Shown here piece by piece: positions 14,601-22,607 of a stretch of 32,064 nt of DNA (position 1 is the first letter of the stretch; each line of letters starts with the position of its first letter). The stretch is taken from contig CALGBY010000091.1 of the NCBI GenBank assembly GCA_937886445.1, positions 1 to 32,064 on the forward strand. The letters are read 5' to 3'. Below the pieces are notes generated by a model. That model worked only from the letters and a program-made list of their open reading frames with translations. It was not told the origin of the DNA and made no database searches. The translations under genes were made by a program, and so were the position numbers. The DNA is from an uncultured Clostridia bacterium. Lineage in GTDB: Bacteria > Bacillota > Clostridia > Christensenellales > Aristaeellaceae.

Positions 14601-15206
14601 ATGGGACTGGCGGTATGGAGTTTTTTTGAAAAACTGGTTGTATTTCTGTTGATCCCGGTGCTTGCAGGATACACTGTAACGGAGAGTACGCCCGCTGCAG
14701 GAATTTCCCGCGGGCCATTACCTGCATTCGGTGACCTTCCGCCCGAAATCATCATTGACGGGGAGGAGCGGCTTTCCTATGCGGCTTTTTCGGACAGCGG
14801 AGATGAAAACGGCAATATCTACACAGCGCGTCTGTACAGAAATGAACAGGGCGAAACCGTGCTGGAGGTGACCTGCCGTGATACAGCGTGGGATGAGCTT
14901 GTGCGCAGTGTTTACCTTGCGGATAATGACGCGCTAACGCGTTTGGAAGAGATCGCCGGAAACGCAGGGTTTTCGTGCTGGCAGCAGAGTGAGCACTGTT
15001 TTATGGAGGTATGCGACGCAAGTCAGCCCTATCTGTATCTGTACTACACGGATGACGACGGATCGGAGCGGAATACGGAAATAAACGGATATACGGTTTT
15101 TGATGACCATGAGCTCAGGGCTTACCGCGAAGCGATAAAGCTGATCAAAAAATGGGAAAGAGAAGAAAACCTTATCGAAAGGCAAAATGCGGAGAACGGA
15201 AGATGA
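14601..15206 (+). CDS. Exported or membrane-anchored protein of unknown function
   Basis: I do not recognise a family for these 201 residues. A hydrophobic segment (about 10-25, FEKLVVFLLIPVLAGYTV) acts as a signal or anchor. An acidic extracytoplasmic domain follows (about 45-165) with beta-strand-like stretches (IIIDGEERLSYAAF, IYTARLYRNEQGETVLEV, YLYLYYTDDDG). A charged helical tail ends it (YREAIKLIKKWEREENLIER). The ATG is supported by a GGAGGG 6 nt upstream. It lies after the terminator of the stator-like operon, so it is probably a separate unit, although it is the only gene between that operon and the converging permeases. It could be a substrate or accessory of the surface system, but nothing in the sequence shows this. 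Confidence 0.65.
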   Translation: MGLAVWSFFEKLVVFLLIPVLAGYTVTESTPAAGISRGPLPAFGDLPPEIIIDGEERLSYAAFSDSGDENGNIYTARLYRNEQGETVLEVTCRDTAWDELVRSVYLADNDALTRLEEIAGNAGFSCWQQSEHCFMEVCDASQPYLYLYYTDDDGSERNTEINGYTVFDDHELRAYREAIKLIKKWEREENLIERQNAENGR

Positions 15207-15260
15207 GCGGAGACGTTCCGGCAACACGCATTGACATGGATGAAAAGACCATAACAATAT

Positions 15261-15312
15261 AAAGATCCCCGGAGCGTCCGCTGCCTGAGAAAGGTACGCT
15301 CCGGGGATCTTT
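15261..15312. terminator. Bidirectional terminator between converging genes
   Basis: Perfect 17-bp stem (15261-15277 with 15296-15312, AAAGATCCCCGGAGCGT and its complement) with an 18-nt loop. T-rich runs follow on both strands. It serves the 14601 gene (plus) and the permease operon (minus). Confidence 0.9.
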
Positions 15313-15323
15313 ATATCATCCGG

Positions 15324-16235
15324 TCAGCTTTTGATGCCGGAGATCAGGTTGTATTTTTCAAAATTTCTGCTCATGAAGGGGAAGGCGATCAACAGAGGCA
15401 GCAGGGAGATAAGCACCGCGGCATATCCGAACGCGGGGCTCGCGGCGGCATTCTGGTAGCTTCCTGCGGAAAAATTGTCGTTCATGATATTGAACAGCGT
15501 ATGCTGCAGAGAGCGCAGTCCGGGAGCATTCTTCATCAGCAGGAGAGAGTCCATAAAGGAATTCCAGTTCTGTACGGCGCAAAACAGGGCAAACGCTCCT
15601 ATCGCGGGCGCGCACATCGGCAATATCAGGCGGAAGAACACGCGGCTGAAGGAAGCACCGTCAAGCGAAGCGCTTTCCTCAAATGAGGCGGGAACGGAGG
15701 AAACGGCCGTCCTGACCAGAATGATGCCGAGCGGAGAAGCGGCGAAGGGGAGGATATAGCCCCAGAAGCTGCCTGACAGCCCCAGCATATCCATCGTGAG
15801 ATACCAGGGAAGCATACCGGCACCGAAGAAAAGGAAGAGCACGATGACCTTATTCCACAGGCGGCTTTGCCAAAGCGTTTTTTTGCTGAGCAGAAAGCCA
15901 CCCCATACGGATACGGCTGTGGTGACCAGTGTGCCGATCACTGTTCTGACAGCTGTGATCAGCAGGCTGCCGGTAAAGCTTTTGTCGGAGAACACGGCGG
16001 AAATATTGTCGGATACGATGCCAAAGGAGAAACCGCCGGCAGTGCTGACGGAAAGAGGATAAATCAGGACCTCACCTTCCTTGACGGCGGAAGGTGAAGA
16101 AAAAGCATTGATCAGGATAAACCAGAAGGGGAATACGCACACGATGAAAATCGCTGCCAAAATCACATAAGAAATGATCACAGCAAGTTTTTCCGACAGG
16201 GAAGACGGGATGCGGTTTTTCTTGTTGCTGTTCAT
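15324..16235 (-). CDS. Carbohydrate ABC transporter permease, LplC/YtcP type
   Basis: This is one of the two inner-membrane subunits of a CUT1-type sugar importer. About six membrane helices are visible, starting with the long N-terminal one (about 20-42, IISYVILAAIFIVCVFPFWF) and the conserved ILINAFSSP that follows. The EAA loop for the ATPase reads EESASLDGASFSRVFF..LP near residues 185-207. The C-terminus MSRNFEKYNLISGIKS matches the usual KGxxxGxxKG end in degenerate form. Start choice is uncertain. The ATG at 16235 gives a normal N-terminus with a weak AAGG 9 nt upstream; the frame is open to an ATG at 16307 with an unlikely Ala-rich start. It follows the LplB-type permease by 230 nt. 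No binding protein or ATPase gene is adjacent. Confidence 0.87.
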   Translation of the reverse strand: MNSNKKNRIPSSLSEKLAVIISYVILAAIFIVCVFPFWFILINAFSSPSAVKEGEVLIYPLSVSTAGGFSFGIVSDNISAVFSDKSFTGSLLITAVRTVIGTLVTTAVSVWGGFLLSKKTLWQSRLWNKVIVLFLFFGAGMLPWYLTMDMLGLSGSFWGYILPFAASPLGIILVRTAVSSVPASFEESASLDGASFSRVFFRLILPMCAPAIGAFALFCAVQNWNSFMDSLLLMKNAPGLRSLQHTLFNIMNDNFSAGSYQNAAASPAFGYAAVLISLLPLLIAFPFMSRNFEKYNLISGIKS

Positions 16236-16465
16236 TCGTATCGCCTTGTATGATCTTTCGGGAATGTGATCATACTTTCCTTTCTTATCAGCAGCCGCTG
16301 CAGCCATCCTTTATTAGGAGGCGAAATGCACGGGCTGCCGGATTTCTTGAATTTACTGCTTTCCGGTATGTTTTTCTTTTTGAAAAGAGAACTTGGTATG
16401 CCGTGCGGCGTACGGGGATCGCTCCGCGATGTCCTGCGCAGGCTTTCATCGGGCAGCGCGGGTTA

Positions 16466-18037
16466 TTACAGCAGGCGTTCGCCGCGTACCGTGATCGATA
16501 CACGGTTGATCAAAAGCAAAAGCACCAGCCCCACAGCGGAGCGGAAGAGACTGAGGACCATAGTGAGCGGGATATCGGCGTTTTCGCGCGCGATACCGGA
16601 ATTGTAGATCTTCAGATCCAGCACCTGCATATAGTCTGTGTTCGCGTAATTGCGGAACAGCAGGAACTGGTCTGCTCCCGTAGCCAGCACGGTGGCGATG
16701 CAGGCAAGGACCATCAGCAGGTATACCGGAAGGAGAGCAGGCAGTGTGACATGGCGAATACATTCCCATACGCCCGCGCCGTCCGTACGGGCGGCGTCCA
16801 TCAGCTCGGGATCGCGGCGGGCAAGCATGGCGATATAGACAAGACCCGTCAGCCCCATGTTTTTCCACAGATCGAACAGCAGCATTCTCACCCAGGTGAA
16901 GGAGGCGTCTTTTTCAAGCCACGCGGTATGCGGGTTTGTGCCTGTTATGACCTGCTCGATCCGGTTGATCAATCCGCTTTCGCCCATCAGCGTCTGCATC
17001 GCGGCAAAGACGACGACCCAGGAGAACATACCCGGCAGCACCGCGCCCAGCTTTACGCCGCGGCGGAACGCGGAGGGACGGATGAGAGAAAGCAACACGG
17101 CAAACAGCAGCGGCACCCAGCTCGTCGCGAGACCGAGACCGCTGATGATGAGCGTATTGCGCAGCACATTCACCGTATCGGGGTCATCACGGAAAACAGT
17201 GATGAAGTTCCTGATGCCCGAAAATTTGTTGGCACTGAGGGCAAGATCACCCGCCTGAAGTGAATAAAGCGAGTAGCGCCAGGCCCAGAAAGGCAGTACG
17301 CAAAAGACGAACAGAAGCGCAAGCACCGGCAGCAGCATCAGGAAAAGACGGTACTTTTCGGGAACGCGCGTATTCTGTGCCGCGTTTTTCCCTGCTTTTC
17401 GCAGGAGACATACGAGAGACAGCGCGGCCGCGGCAAGGCCCAACGCGGCAAATACCGCCATACCGGCCGTAACGGAGCGAAGAGCGGAGGAGAGCTTTTG
17501 CGCCGCCCCGTCCGCAGAAGAACTCGATGCCGACGCGAAACCGCGGGACGCCGCGAAGATCATTACAGTGCCGGCGGTCAGCAGCACGCCCGCGATGAGG
17601 CATGTCGTATATCCTTTGCGGGTAAAACGGTGATCTCCCGGCGTAAGCGCCGCGCCCGCGCACAGCGCGATGACGGCGATCAGAGAAACACAGGCACCGG
17701 CACGGTAAAGCAGGGTATCGCTGCCGCGGATGATCCCCTTCTCTTCATAAGCGGCCAGCCCGCCTGTGAGGCGTTCCTTTGATAAGGCTGCGGTGATCAG
17801 CGGCAGATCCGCCCGCTGAATACTGTTATCGGCTGTGTAGTAGGTTTCGGTCTCACCGGTGTCGGGGTTGATCTCGATGATATGTTCGGTCTCCTCAGGG
17901 ACAAAGATCGCAGCGGGGTTCATTTCCGGGATGAAAAGAAAGATAAAAAGCAGCACGGCCAATACGCGCAGGATCACTCCCGCGCGGGAAGAGGCTGTTT
18001 TTGCCTCGGATGCTTTTCTGTTCTGGTACTGGGACAT
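16466..18037 (-). CDS. Carbohydrate ABC transporter permease, LplB/YteP type, with N-terminal membrane extension
   Basis: The C-terminal 300 residues (about 225-523) are a standard CUT1 permease of LplB type. Six helices can be seen, and the EAA loop reads ELMDAARTDGAGVWECIRHVTLPAL near 417-441. The first 220 residues are unusual. They hold a helix at 20-40, an extracytoplasmic loop of about 70 residues (45-110) with EHIIEINPDTGETETYY, and three further helices (about 112-130, 145-165, 190-212). The protein is thus about 200 residues longer than usual permeases of this type. A GAGG lies 8 nt before the ATG. It is transcribed with the LplC-type gene. By analogy with Bacillus YteP/YtcP, which import rhamnogalacturonan oligosaccharides, it may supply the GH105 enzyme 8 kb away; this is inference. 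Confidence 0.88.
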   Translation of the reverse strand: MSQYQNRKASEAKTASSRAGVILRVLAVLLFIFLFIPEMNPAAIFVPEETEHIIEINPDTGETETYYTADNSIQRADLPLITAALSKERLTGGLAAYEEKGIIRGSDTLLYRAGACVSLIAVIALCAGAALTPGDHRFTRKGYTTCLIAGVLLTAGTVMIFAASRGFASASSSSADGAAQKLSSALRSVTAGMAVFAALGLAAAALSLVCLLRKAGKNAAQNTRVPEKYRLFLMLLPVLALLFVFCVLPFWAWRYSLYSLQAGDLALSANKFSGIRNFITVFRDDPDTVNVLRNTLIISGLGLATSWVPLLFAVLLSLIRPSAFRRGVKLGAVLPGMFSWVVVFAAMQTLMGESGLINRIEQVITGTNPHTAWLEKDASFTWVRMLLFDLWKNMGLTGLVYIAMLARRDPELMDAARTDGAGVWECIRHVTLPALLPVYLLMVLACIATVLATGADQFLLFRNYANTDYMQVLDLKIYNSGIARENADIPLTMVLSLFRSAVGLVLLLLINRVSITVRGERLL

Positions 18038-18363
18038 ATATCAAACCTCGATTCGTATCGGATTCCGGCACGCCATAAGGATATTTCCGTCAAATAAAGA
18101 TTCAGAAAATTACATCATTAATATATATGAAAAGCCTTTATCTGTCAAGCGGAATTTGCCCTTTCAGGGGAGAATGACATGCACGGAAGGGCATCCTGAA
18201 AGGGAACAAAAACGGCGCGAAGAAAACAAAAATTTGCGAAAACAGGTGACAAACACGGCATATCCATTGTACAATGATAAAAACATATACGGATGGCAGG
18301 CTTGCCGTGTACGGTCCGTTTTCAAAAGCCATTCGTACTTCATCCGAAGGGAGATATACCGGA
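18038..18363. other. Divergent promoter region between the permease operon and pulA
   Basis: No gene is seen. The AT-rich part (18095-18140) probably holds the minus-strand promoter of the permeases; a TTGACG at about 18095 lacks a convincing -10. The pulA promoter is at 18246-18275. Confidence 0.55.
18246..18275 (+). promoter_or_regulatory. Candidate pulA promoter
   Basis: GTGACA (18246-18251), 18-nt spacer, TACAAT (18270-18275), about 90 nt before the chosen ATG. This also argues against the in-frame ATG at 18274, which would overlap the -10. Confidence 0.55.
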
Positions 18364-20946
18364 ATGAGAAAAGACATGAAAAAAAGAATGCTTTGCATGC
18401 TCTTTGCATTCATGCTGCTGTGCGGCGTGTACGCAAAGGCGGAGCCGGGAAAAACGGAGCTTGAAAGGGAAGAGGGATGCAATCTCCTTACCCTGTACTG
18501 GCAGGGCAGCGGAGACATCGCCACATCCGATATCTGGATCTGGTTTCCCGGAAAGGACGGAAAAGGATATCTGTTTGAGGAATGTGATTACGGCTGGCGG
18601 GTGCAGCTGAATGTGCCCCAGGAGATCACCGAAGTCGGCTTTATTGTGAGAAAGAACTGCTCCGCGCCGGGCGGCTCCGCCTGGGGGGACGCCGTGAAGG
18701 ATTTTTCTGAGGACCGGTTCGCGCAGATGACCTCACAGGATACCAGGGTGTATCTGAAAAGCGGGGACGGAAAGCAATATGAAAGCGAGGACGGTGGGAA
18801 GACCTTGAAGGAGATACGCATGTTCAAAATGGCGGCAATGACCGGAATGAGCGAGATCACCTATACGATCGCTCCGGCCATGCGCATCACATCCGCCGAT
18901 CAGGTAAAGGTACGCCAGGGCGACAGGGAGATCGCCGTGAGCAGGATCAGCAGCCTGAACAACAATGTGGTAACGGGACGCATCACCACGGAGGAACCGC
19001 TGGATATCATGCTGCCCTATACGCTGGAGATCGAGAGCTTCGGCACAAAGAACGTGATCCCCACAACCGTGTTTGACAGCAAAGAATTTGTTGATAACTA
19101 TACCTACACGGGGGATGATCTGGGCGCGGTCCCGGGTGAAAACGGTACCTGCTTCAAGCTGTGGGCACCCACTGCTTCCCGGGTGACGCTGAACCTGTAT
19201 GAGGCCGGAAACGGCGGCAGCGCGTACAGCCGGATCGATATGATACGCGGAGAAAAGGGCGTATGGAGCGTGAACGACCCCTGCGGCCCCGGCACCTACT
19301 ACACCTATACAGTTACAACGGCTCTCGGCGCGCAGGAGACGGCTGACCCGTACGCGAAGGCAGCCGGCTTGAACGGGGACCGCGGCATGGTGGTGAACGC
19401 GGCGGAGCTGGACCCTGATAACTTTGAAAATGACAGGCTGTACAGCGGCATTTCATCCTATCCGGAGGCTGTGATATGGGAAGTGCATGTACGCGATTTT
19501 TCTGTCGGCAACGCCGCCTCCGCCTATCCCGGAAAGTATCTGGCCTTTACGGAAACAGGGCTTGTGAACGCGTCCGGCATCCCGGTGGGGATCGATTATG
19601 TGAAGGATCTGGGCATCACACATATCCATCTGCAGCCGGTATTTGACTTTGCCAGCGTGGATGAGACAAGCCAGGACGCGTATAACTGGGGCTATGACCC
19701 GAAAAACTACAATGTGCCGGAGGGATCCTATTCCACAGACCCGTATCACGGCGAGGTGAGGATCACCGAATTCAAGCGGATGGTACAGGCGATCCACGAA
19801 AACGGTATGGGAGTGGTGATGGATGTGGTGTACAACCACACCTATGACGCCAATTCCTGCCTGAATAAGTGCGTACCCTATTACTATTACCGCTATAACG
19901 TCTCCGGTGACAACAGCAACGGCAGCGGCTGCGGAAATGAAACGGCCAGCGAACGGGTGATGATGCGCAAGTACATCGTGGACAGCGTGATGTGGTGGGC
20001 GAAGGAATACCATGTGGACGGCTTCCGCTTTGACCTGATGGCTCTTCATGATATCGATACCATGCAGGCGGTAGAACAGGCGCTGCACGCCTGGAATCCG
20101 CGCGCGATCATCTACGGCGAGGGCTGGACGGGCGGCACCTCCGCTCTCAATGCCCAGAAGATGGCTTCTCAGGCCAATATACGCAGGATCACCGTTACCG
20201 AGGGCGCCGCGGGCGGCATTGCCGTGTTTGATGACGCGATCCGCGACGGCCTGAAGGGCTCGGTGTTTGACAGCGCCGAACGCGGGTTCATCAGCGGCAA
20301 CGCGAACAGCCTTTTTGCCTGGAAGACGGTACACGGCATGACAGGCGGAAAGAACAACCTGTCGACCTCCTGGAGAACGGATAATAACGCCGTGATCTGC
20401 TACATGAGCTGCCATGACAATATGACACTGTTTGATAAGCTGACCGTTTCCTGCCCGGGAGCGGAAAAGGAGACACTGCTTCGTTCCGAACGGCTGGGGG
20501 CCGCGGCGGTAATGCTGTCAAAGGGAACGCCGCTGATGCTGGCCGGCGAGGAAATGCTGCGCAGCAAGGGCGGAGATTCAAACAGCTATATGTCTCCGGA
20601 CAGTGTGAATATGATTCGCTGGGACAGCCTTACACAGGACAGTGATGAATACCTGATGAGCCGCTATTACAGACAATTGATCGCTCTGCGCAGGGAAAAG
20701 GCATTCATCCGAAACGGTGAGATCAGCTGTGAGGTGACCGGAAACAGCTGTATACGCGTGATATGGACAACAGACGGCCGAGAAGTGGCTTTTGCGCTGC
20801 TGAACCCCAACACCTTCGCGCAGAACGCGGCTCTTCCGGAAGGAGAGTTCACCTTCCTGTACGGCGGTGAAGGTTCGGCAAACGGAAGCGTTACCGTGCC
20901 GGCGGGTGAATGGGTGCTGCTTGAAAAAGTGAACAGCGCAAGGTAA
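18364..20946 (+). CDS. pulA: Secreted type I pullulanase (GH13_14)
   Basis: The enzyme cleaves alpha-1,6 links in pullulan and branched starch fragments. The 860-residue protein has a signal peptide (1-26, ending VYAKAE) without a lipobox. A PUD-type starch-binding domain follows (about 38-145), then a linker domain, a CBM48-like domain (about 260-335) and the GH13 barrel. The type I signature YNWGYDPKNYNVPEGSYS is at 440-457. Catalytic residues are D557 (DGFRFD), E586 (YGEGW) and D685 (SCHDN). There is no cell-wall anchor at the C-terminus, so it is probably released or held by its binding domain. The ATG at 18364 has AAGGGAG 10 nt upstream and gives a clean signal peptide. It is transcribed alone, ending at the terminator 20 nt downstream. 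Confidence 0.95.
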   Translation: MRKDMKKRMLCMLFAFMLLCGVYAKAEPGKTELEREEGCNLLTLYWQGSGDIATSDIWIWFPGKDGKGYLFEECDYGWRVQLNVPQEITEVGFIVRKNCSAPGGSAWGDAVKDFSEDRFAQMTSQDTRVYLKSGDGKQYESEDGGKTLKEIRMFKMAAMTGMSEITYTIAPAMRITSADQVKVRQGDREIAVSRISSLNNNVVTGRITTEEPLDIMLPYTLEIESFGTKNVIPTTVFDSKEFVDNYTYTGDDLGAVPGENGTCFKLWAPTASRVTLNLYEAGNGGSAYSRIDMIRGEKGVWSVNDPCGPGTYYTYTVTTALGAQETADPYAKAAGLNGDRGMVVNAAELDPDNFENDRLYSGISSYPEAVIWEVHVRDFSVGNAASAYPGKYLAFTETGLVNASGIPVGIDYVKDLGITHIHLQPVFDFASVDETSQDAYNWGYDPKNYNVPEGSYSTDPYHGEVRITEFKRMVQAIHENGMGVVMDVVYNHTYDANSCLNKCVPYYYYRYNVSGDNSNGSGCGNETASERVMMRKYIVDSVMWWAKEYHVDGFRFDLMALHDIDTMQAVEQALHAWNPRAIIYGEGWTGGTSALNAQKMASQANIRRITVTEGAAGGIAVFDDAIRDGLKGSVFDSAERGFISGNANSLFAWKTVHGMTGGKNNLSTSWRTDNNAVICYMSCHDNMTLFDKLTVSCPGAEKETLLRSERLGAAAVMLSKGTPLMLAGEEMLRSKGGDSNSYMSPDSVNMIRWDSLTQDSDEYLMSRYYRQLIALRREKAFIRNGEISCEVTGNSCIRVIWTTDGREVAFALLNPNTFAQNAALPEGEFTFLYGGEGSANGSVTVPAGEWVLLEKVNSAR

Positions 20947-20966
20947 CGGATCGATATCCATATCCG

Positions 20967-21000
20967 GGCGGAGAGGGCTTCCTTCTCCGCCTTTGTTTTT
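20967..21000 (+). terminator. Rho-independent terminator of pulA
   Basis: 8-bp stem GGCGGAGA (20967-20974) with TCTCCGCC (20984-20991), followed by TTTGTTTTT. Confidence 0.85.
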
Positions 21001-21036
21001 ATACATGACCATCTGAATACTGAAATTCGGTATCTA

Positions 21037-21272
21037 TTAAGGCAATACCGCACAATTCGTCAGCACACTGAGCGGTGCCTTTTCCAACATCTTCATCTTG
21101 CAGAAATTTCGATACATGGCCCGTCCTCCGGATGAGGCACTATTGGGCTGTTTGAAGATCGGCTGTACACGATCTTCAAACTGATCTCCGGTAAACCTTC
21201 AATTTCTGCAAGCGAATCTGTTGGAAAATTCACTCGCCATCATACTGATTCATTTGTGTGGTATTGTCTTAA
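21037..21272. mobile_element. MITE-like 236-bp palindromic element
   Basis: Terminal inverted repeats of about 27 bases, each ending in TTAA, lie at 21037-21063 (TTAAGGCAATACCGCAC...) and 21245-21272. A second pair of arms follows at 21080-21108 and 21201-21228 (TTTTCCAACA...CAGAAATT and its near complement). The centre is repeat copy B. No coding capacity is seen, so it would need a transposase supplied elsewhere. TTAA at both ends may be part of the repeat or a target duplication. It fills most of the gap between pulA and the SH3b gene. Confidence 0.7.
21115..21191 (+). repeat. Dispersed intergenic repeat, copy B (inside the MITE-like element)
   Basis: Most regular copy. An outer pairing GGCCC (21119-21123) with GGGCT (21145-21149) encloses CCTC-CGGAT-GAGG. 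A perfect 12-bp hairpin GTTTGAAGATCG (21150-21161) with its complement (21170-21181) follows. It is sense to both flanking genes. Confidence 0.75.
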
Positions 21273-21301
21273 CCAAATTGTAACAAATAGACGGTTTGCT
21301 A

Positions 21302-21330
21302 TTGCATAAAATGTAATAGTAATGTAAAAT
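21302..21330 (+). promoter_or_regulatory. Candidate promoter of the SH3b protein gene
   Basis: TTGCAT (21302-21307), 17-nt spacer, TAAAAT (21325-21330), 34 nt before the ATG and just outside the MITE-like element. Confidence 0.55.
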
Positions 21331-21363
21331 ATTATTGATCATTTACGGAAGGGCGGAAGAACG

Positions 21364-22404
21364 ATGAAGAAACTGACGGTACTGCTGATCGCAGCTGTGA
21401 TGATGCTTTGCGCGTGCTTCGGGAACGCCGAAAAGGAAATCACGGAATATATGCGCGTCATAAACTGCGAGGAATGGGTCTCGCTGCGTGCGAAGCCTGA
21501 TACAGACTCCAGACGCATTGCAAAGGTGAACCTTGGTGTAACGGTTTCCGGATGCGAAAAATACAATGCGAAATGGGTTAAGTGCGATTTTGACGGAAAA
21601 ACAGGCTATATTCTGCTGAAATATCTTGAAAGTGTCGTGCCTGAGGAGGATGGCCCCGTAACGCCGCCTGAGGTACAGAGCGGCAATGAGGAGCACACGG
21701 AGCCTGCTCCCGGTGCCGGGGAGACGGTCGAACCTGAAGGGGAGGAGCCTTCCGGCGAGCAGGAAAACGCCGGGCAGGACAGTGTGTTTGCCACCACAAG
21801 ATCCTACCACGCGTTTATTACCTATGAAGATATGAGCGCGGAGGGTAGCCTGTTCTTTGAACAGGACGATTACAGGATCTTTACGGCGAGGAACTATGAT
21901 TTCGGCGGAGAAACGCTGAAAGTGGCATGCTACGGCATCGGCAATACACCGCTGTGGGGCTATGTGACCTCTGTGGAATATATGACCGAGCTGCAGCAGA
22001 CGGATTGCTTCATCGGCGGTACACAGCAGGAACCCTGTGTGATGGTCTATAACAGCGAGCTGGGGCTCACCCGCATCAATATCCCCACCGGCGAGGATGT
22101 GTGGACGCTTTCGGCGGATACCGTAAGACTGGGTGCTTCCATCTGCCACTATACCGAGGAGGACGGCACGATGTACATTGCCGGCTATTACGGGCCGGAT
22201 CCTGTTTGCATCAGCGCGAACGGAGAACTGCAATGGGAAAGCGACGCGGAAAACGAAGAGATCTACTGGCCGTACGCCATTCGTAAAACGGAGGAGGGCC
22301 TTACCGTGGATTATGACAGCGGTGATGAACAAAACCGCTGGGAAGTGGTGTATGACAGCGACGGTTATAAAAAGGACAGCCGGCTGATAAAGAGAAATGA
22401 ATAA
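21364..22404 (+). CDS. Exported SH3b-domain protein with acidic linker
   Basis: The 346-residue protein has a signal peptide (1-22). Its core ends MMLCACFGNAEK, so C19 could be a lipobox Cys, though Cys at -2 is unusual. A bacterial SH3 domain spans about 29-90 (EEWVSLRAKPDTDSRRIAKV, WVKCDFDGKTGYI). These domains usually bind cell-wall peptides. A Glu/Pro/Gly-rich linker (92-140) is followed by a C-terminal domain of about 200 residues without a family I recognise; it has repeated aromatic beta-strand stretches (YRIFTARNYDF, MYIAGYYGPDPVCI) that may be part of a propeller or lipocalin-like fold. It is transcribed alone between the MITE-like element and a strong terminator. Its role is unknown; surface location is inferred from the signal and the SH3b domain. 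Confidence 0.78.
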   Translation: MKKLTVLLIAAVMMLCACFGNAEKEITEYMRVINCEEWVSLRAKPDTDSRRIAKVNLGVTVSGCEKYNAKWVKCDFDGKTGYILLKYLESVVPEEDGPVTPPEVQSGNEEHTEPAPGAGETVEPEGEEPSGEQENAGQDSVFATTRSYHAFITYEDMSAEGSLFFEQDDYRIFTARNYDFGGETLKVACYGIGNTPLWGYVTSVEYMTELQQTDCFIGGTQQEPCVMVYNSELGLTRINIPTGEDVWTLSADTVRLGASICHYTEEDGTMYIAGYYGPDPVCISANGELQWESDAENEEIYWPYAIRKTEEGLTVDYDSGDEQNRWEVVYDSDGYKKDSRLIKRNE

Positions 22405-22439
22405 TATTCCATGAGGTATATCGTAAAAAGCAAAAATAT

Positions 22440-22484
22440 CGCTCCGGCATCATTTCGGGGATGAATGATGCCGGAGCGGTTTTT
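22440..22484. terminator. Terminator between SH3b gene and rqcH
   Basis: Perfect 15-bp stem (22440-22454 with 22464-22478, CGCTCCGGCATCATT and its complement) and TTTTT on the plus strand. The minus strand also has a run of Ts (ATATTTTTG), so it may end rqcH transcription as well. The 22485-22607 stretch holds nothing I can name. Confidence 0.88.
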
Positions 22485-22607
22485 GTTTGTCGCGGATCGG
22501 ATGCTTATCAGCTTCACGCCGTTTTTCAACGCGTTATCGCTGTATGCCGTGGTATCGTAACGGAATGCTGAGCCCCGTCCGGTCAGCCTTCATATATCAA
22601 TGATCTG

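Noticed and set aside
16326..16607. Small plus-strand frame starting near 16326 after an AGGAGG
   Set aside because: The ribosome-like site is attractive, but most of the frame lies antisense to the LplB-type permease and the product has no family features. Coincidence is more likely.
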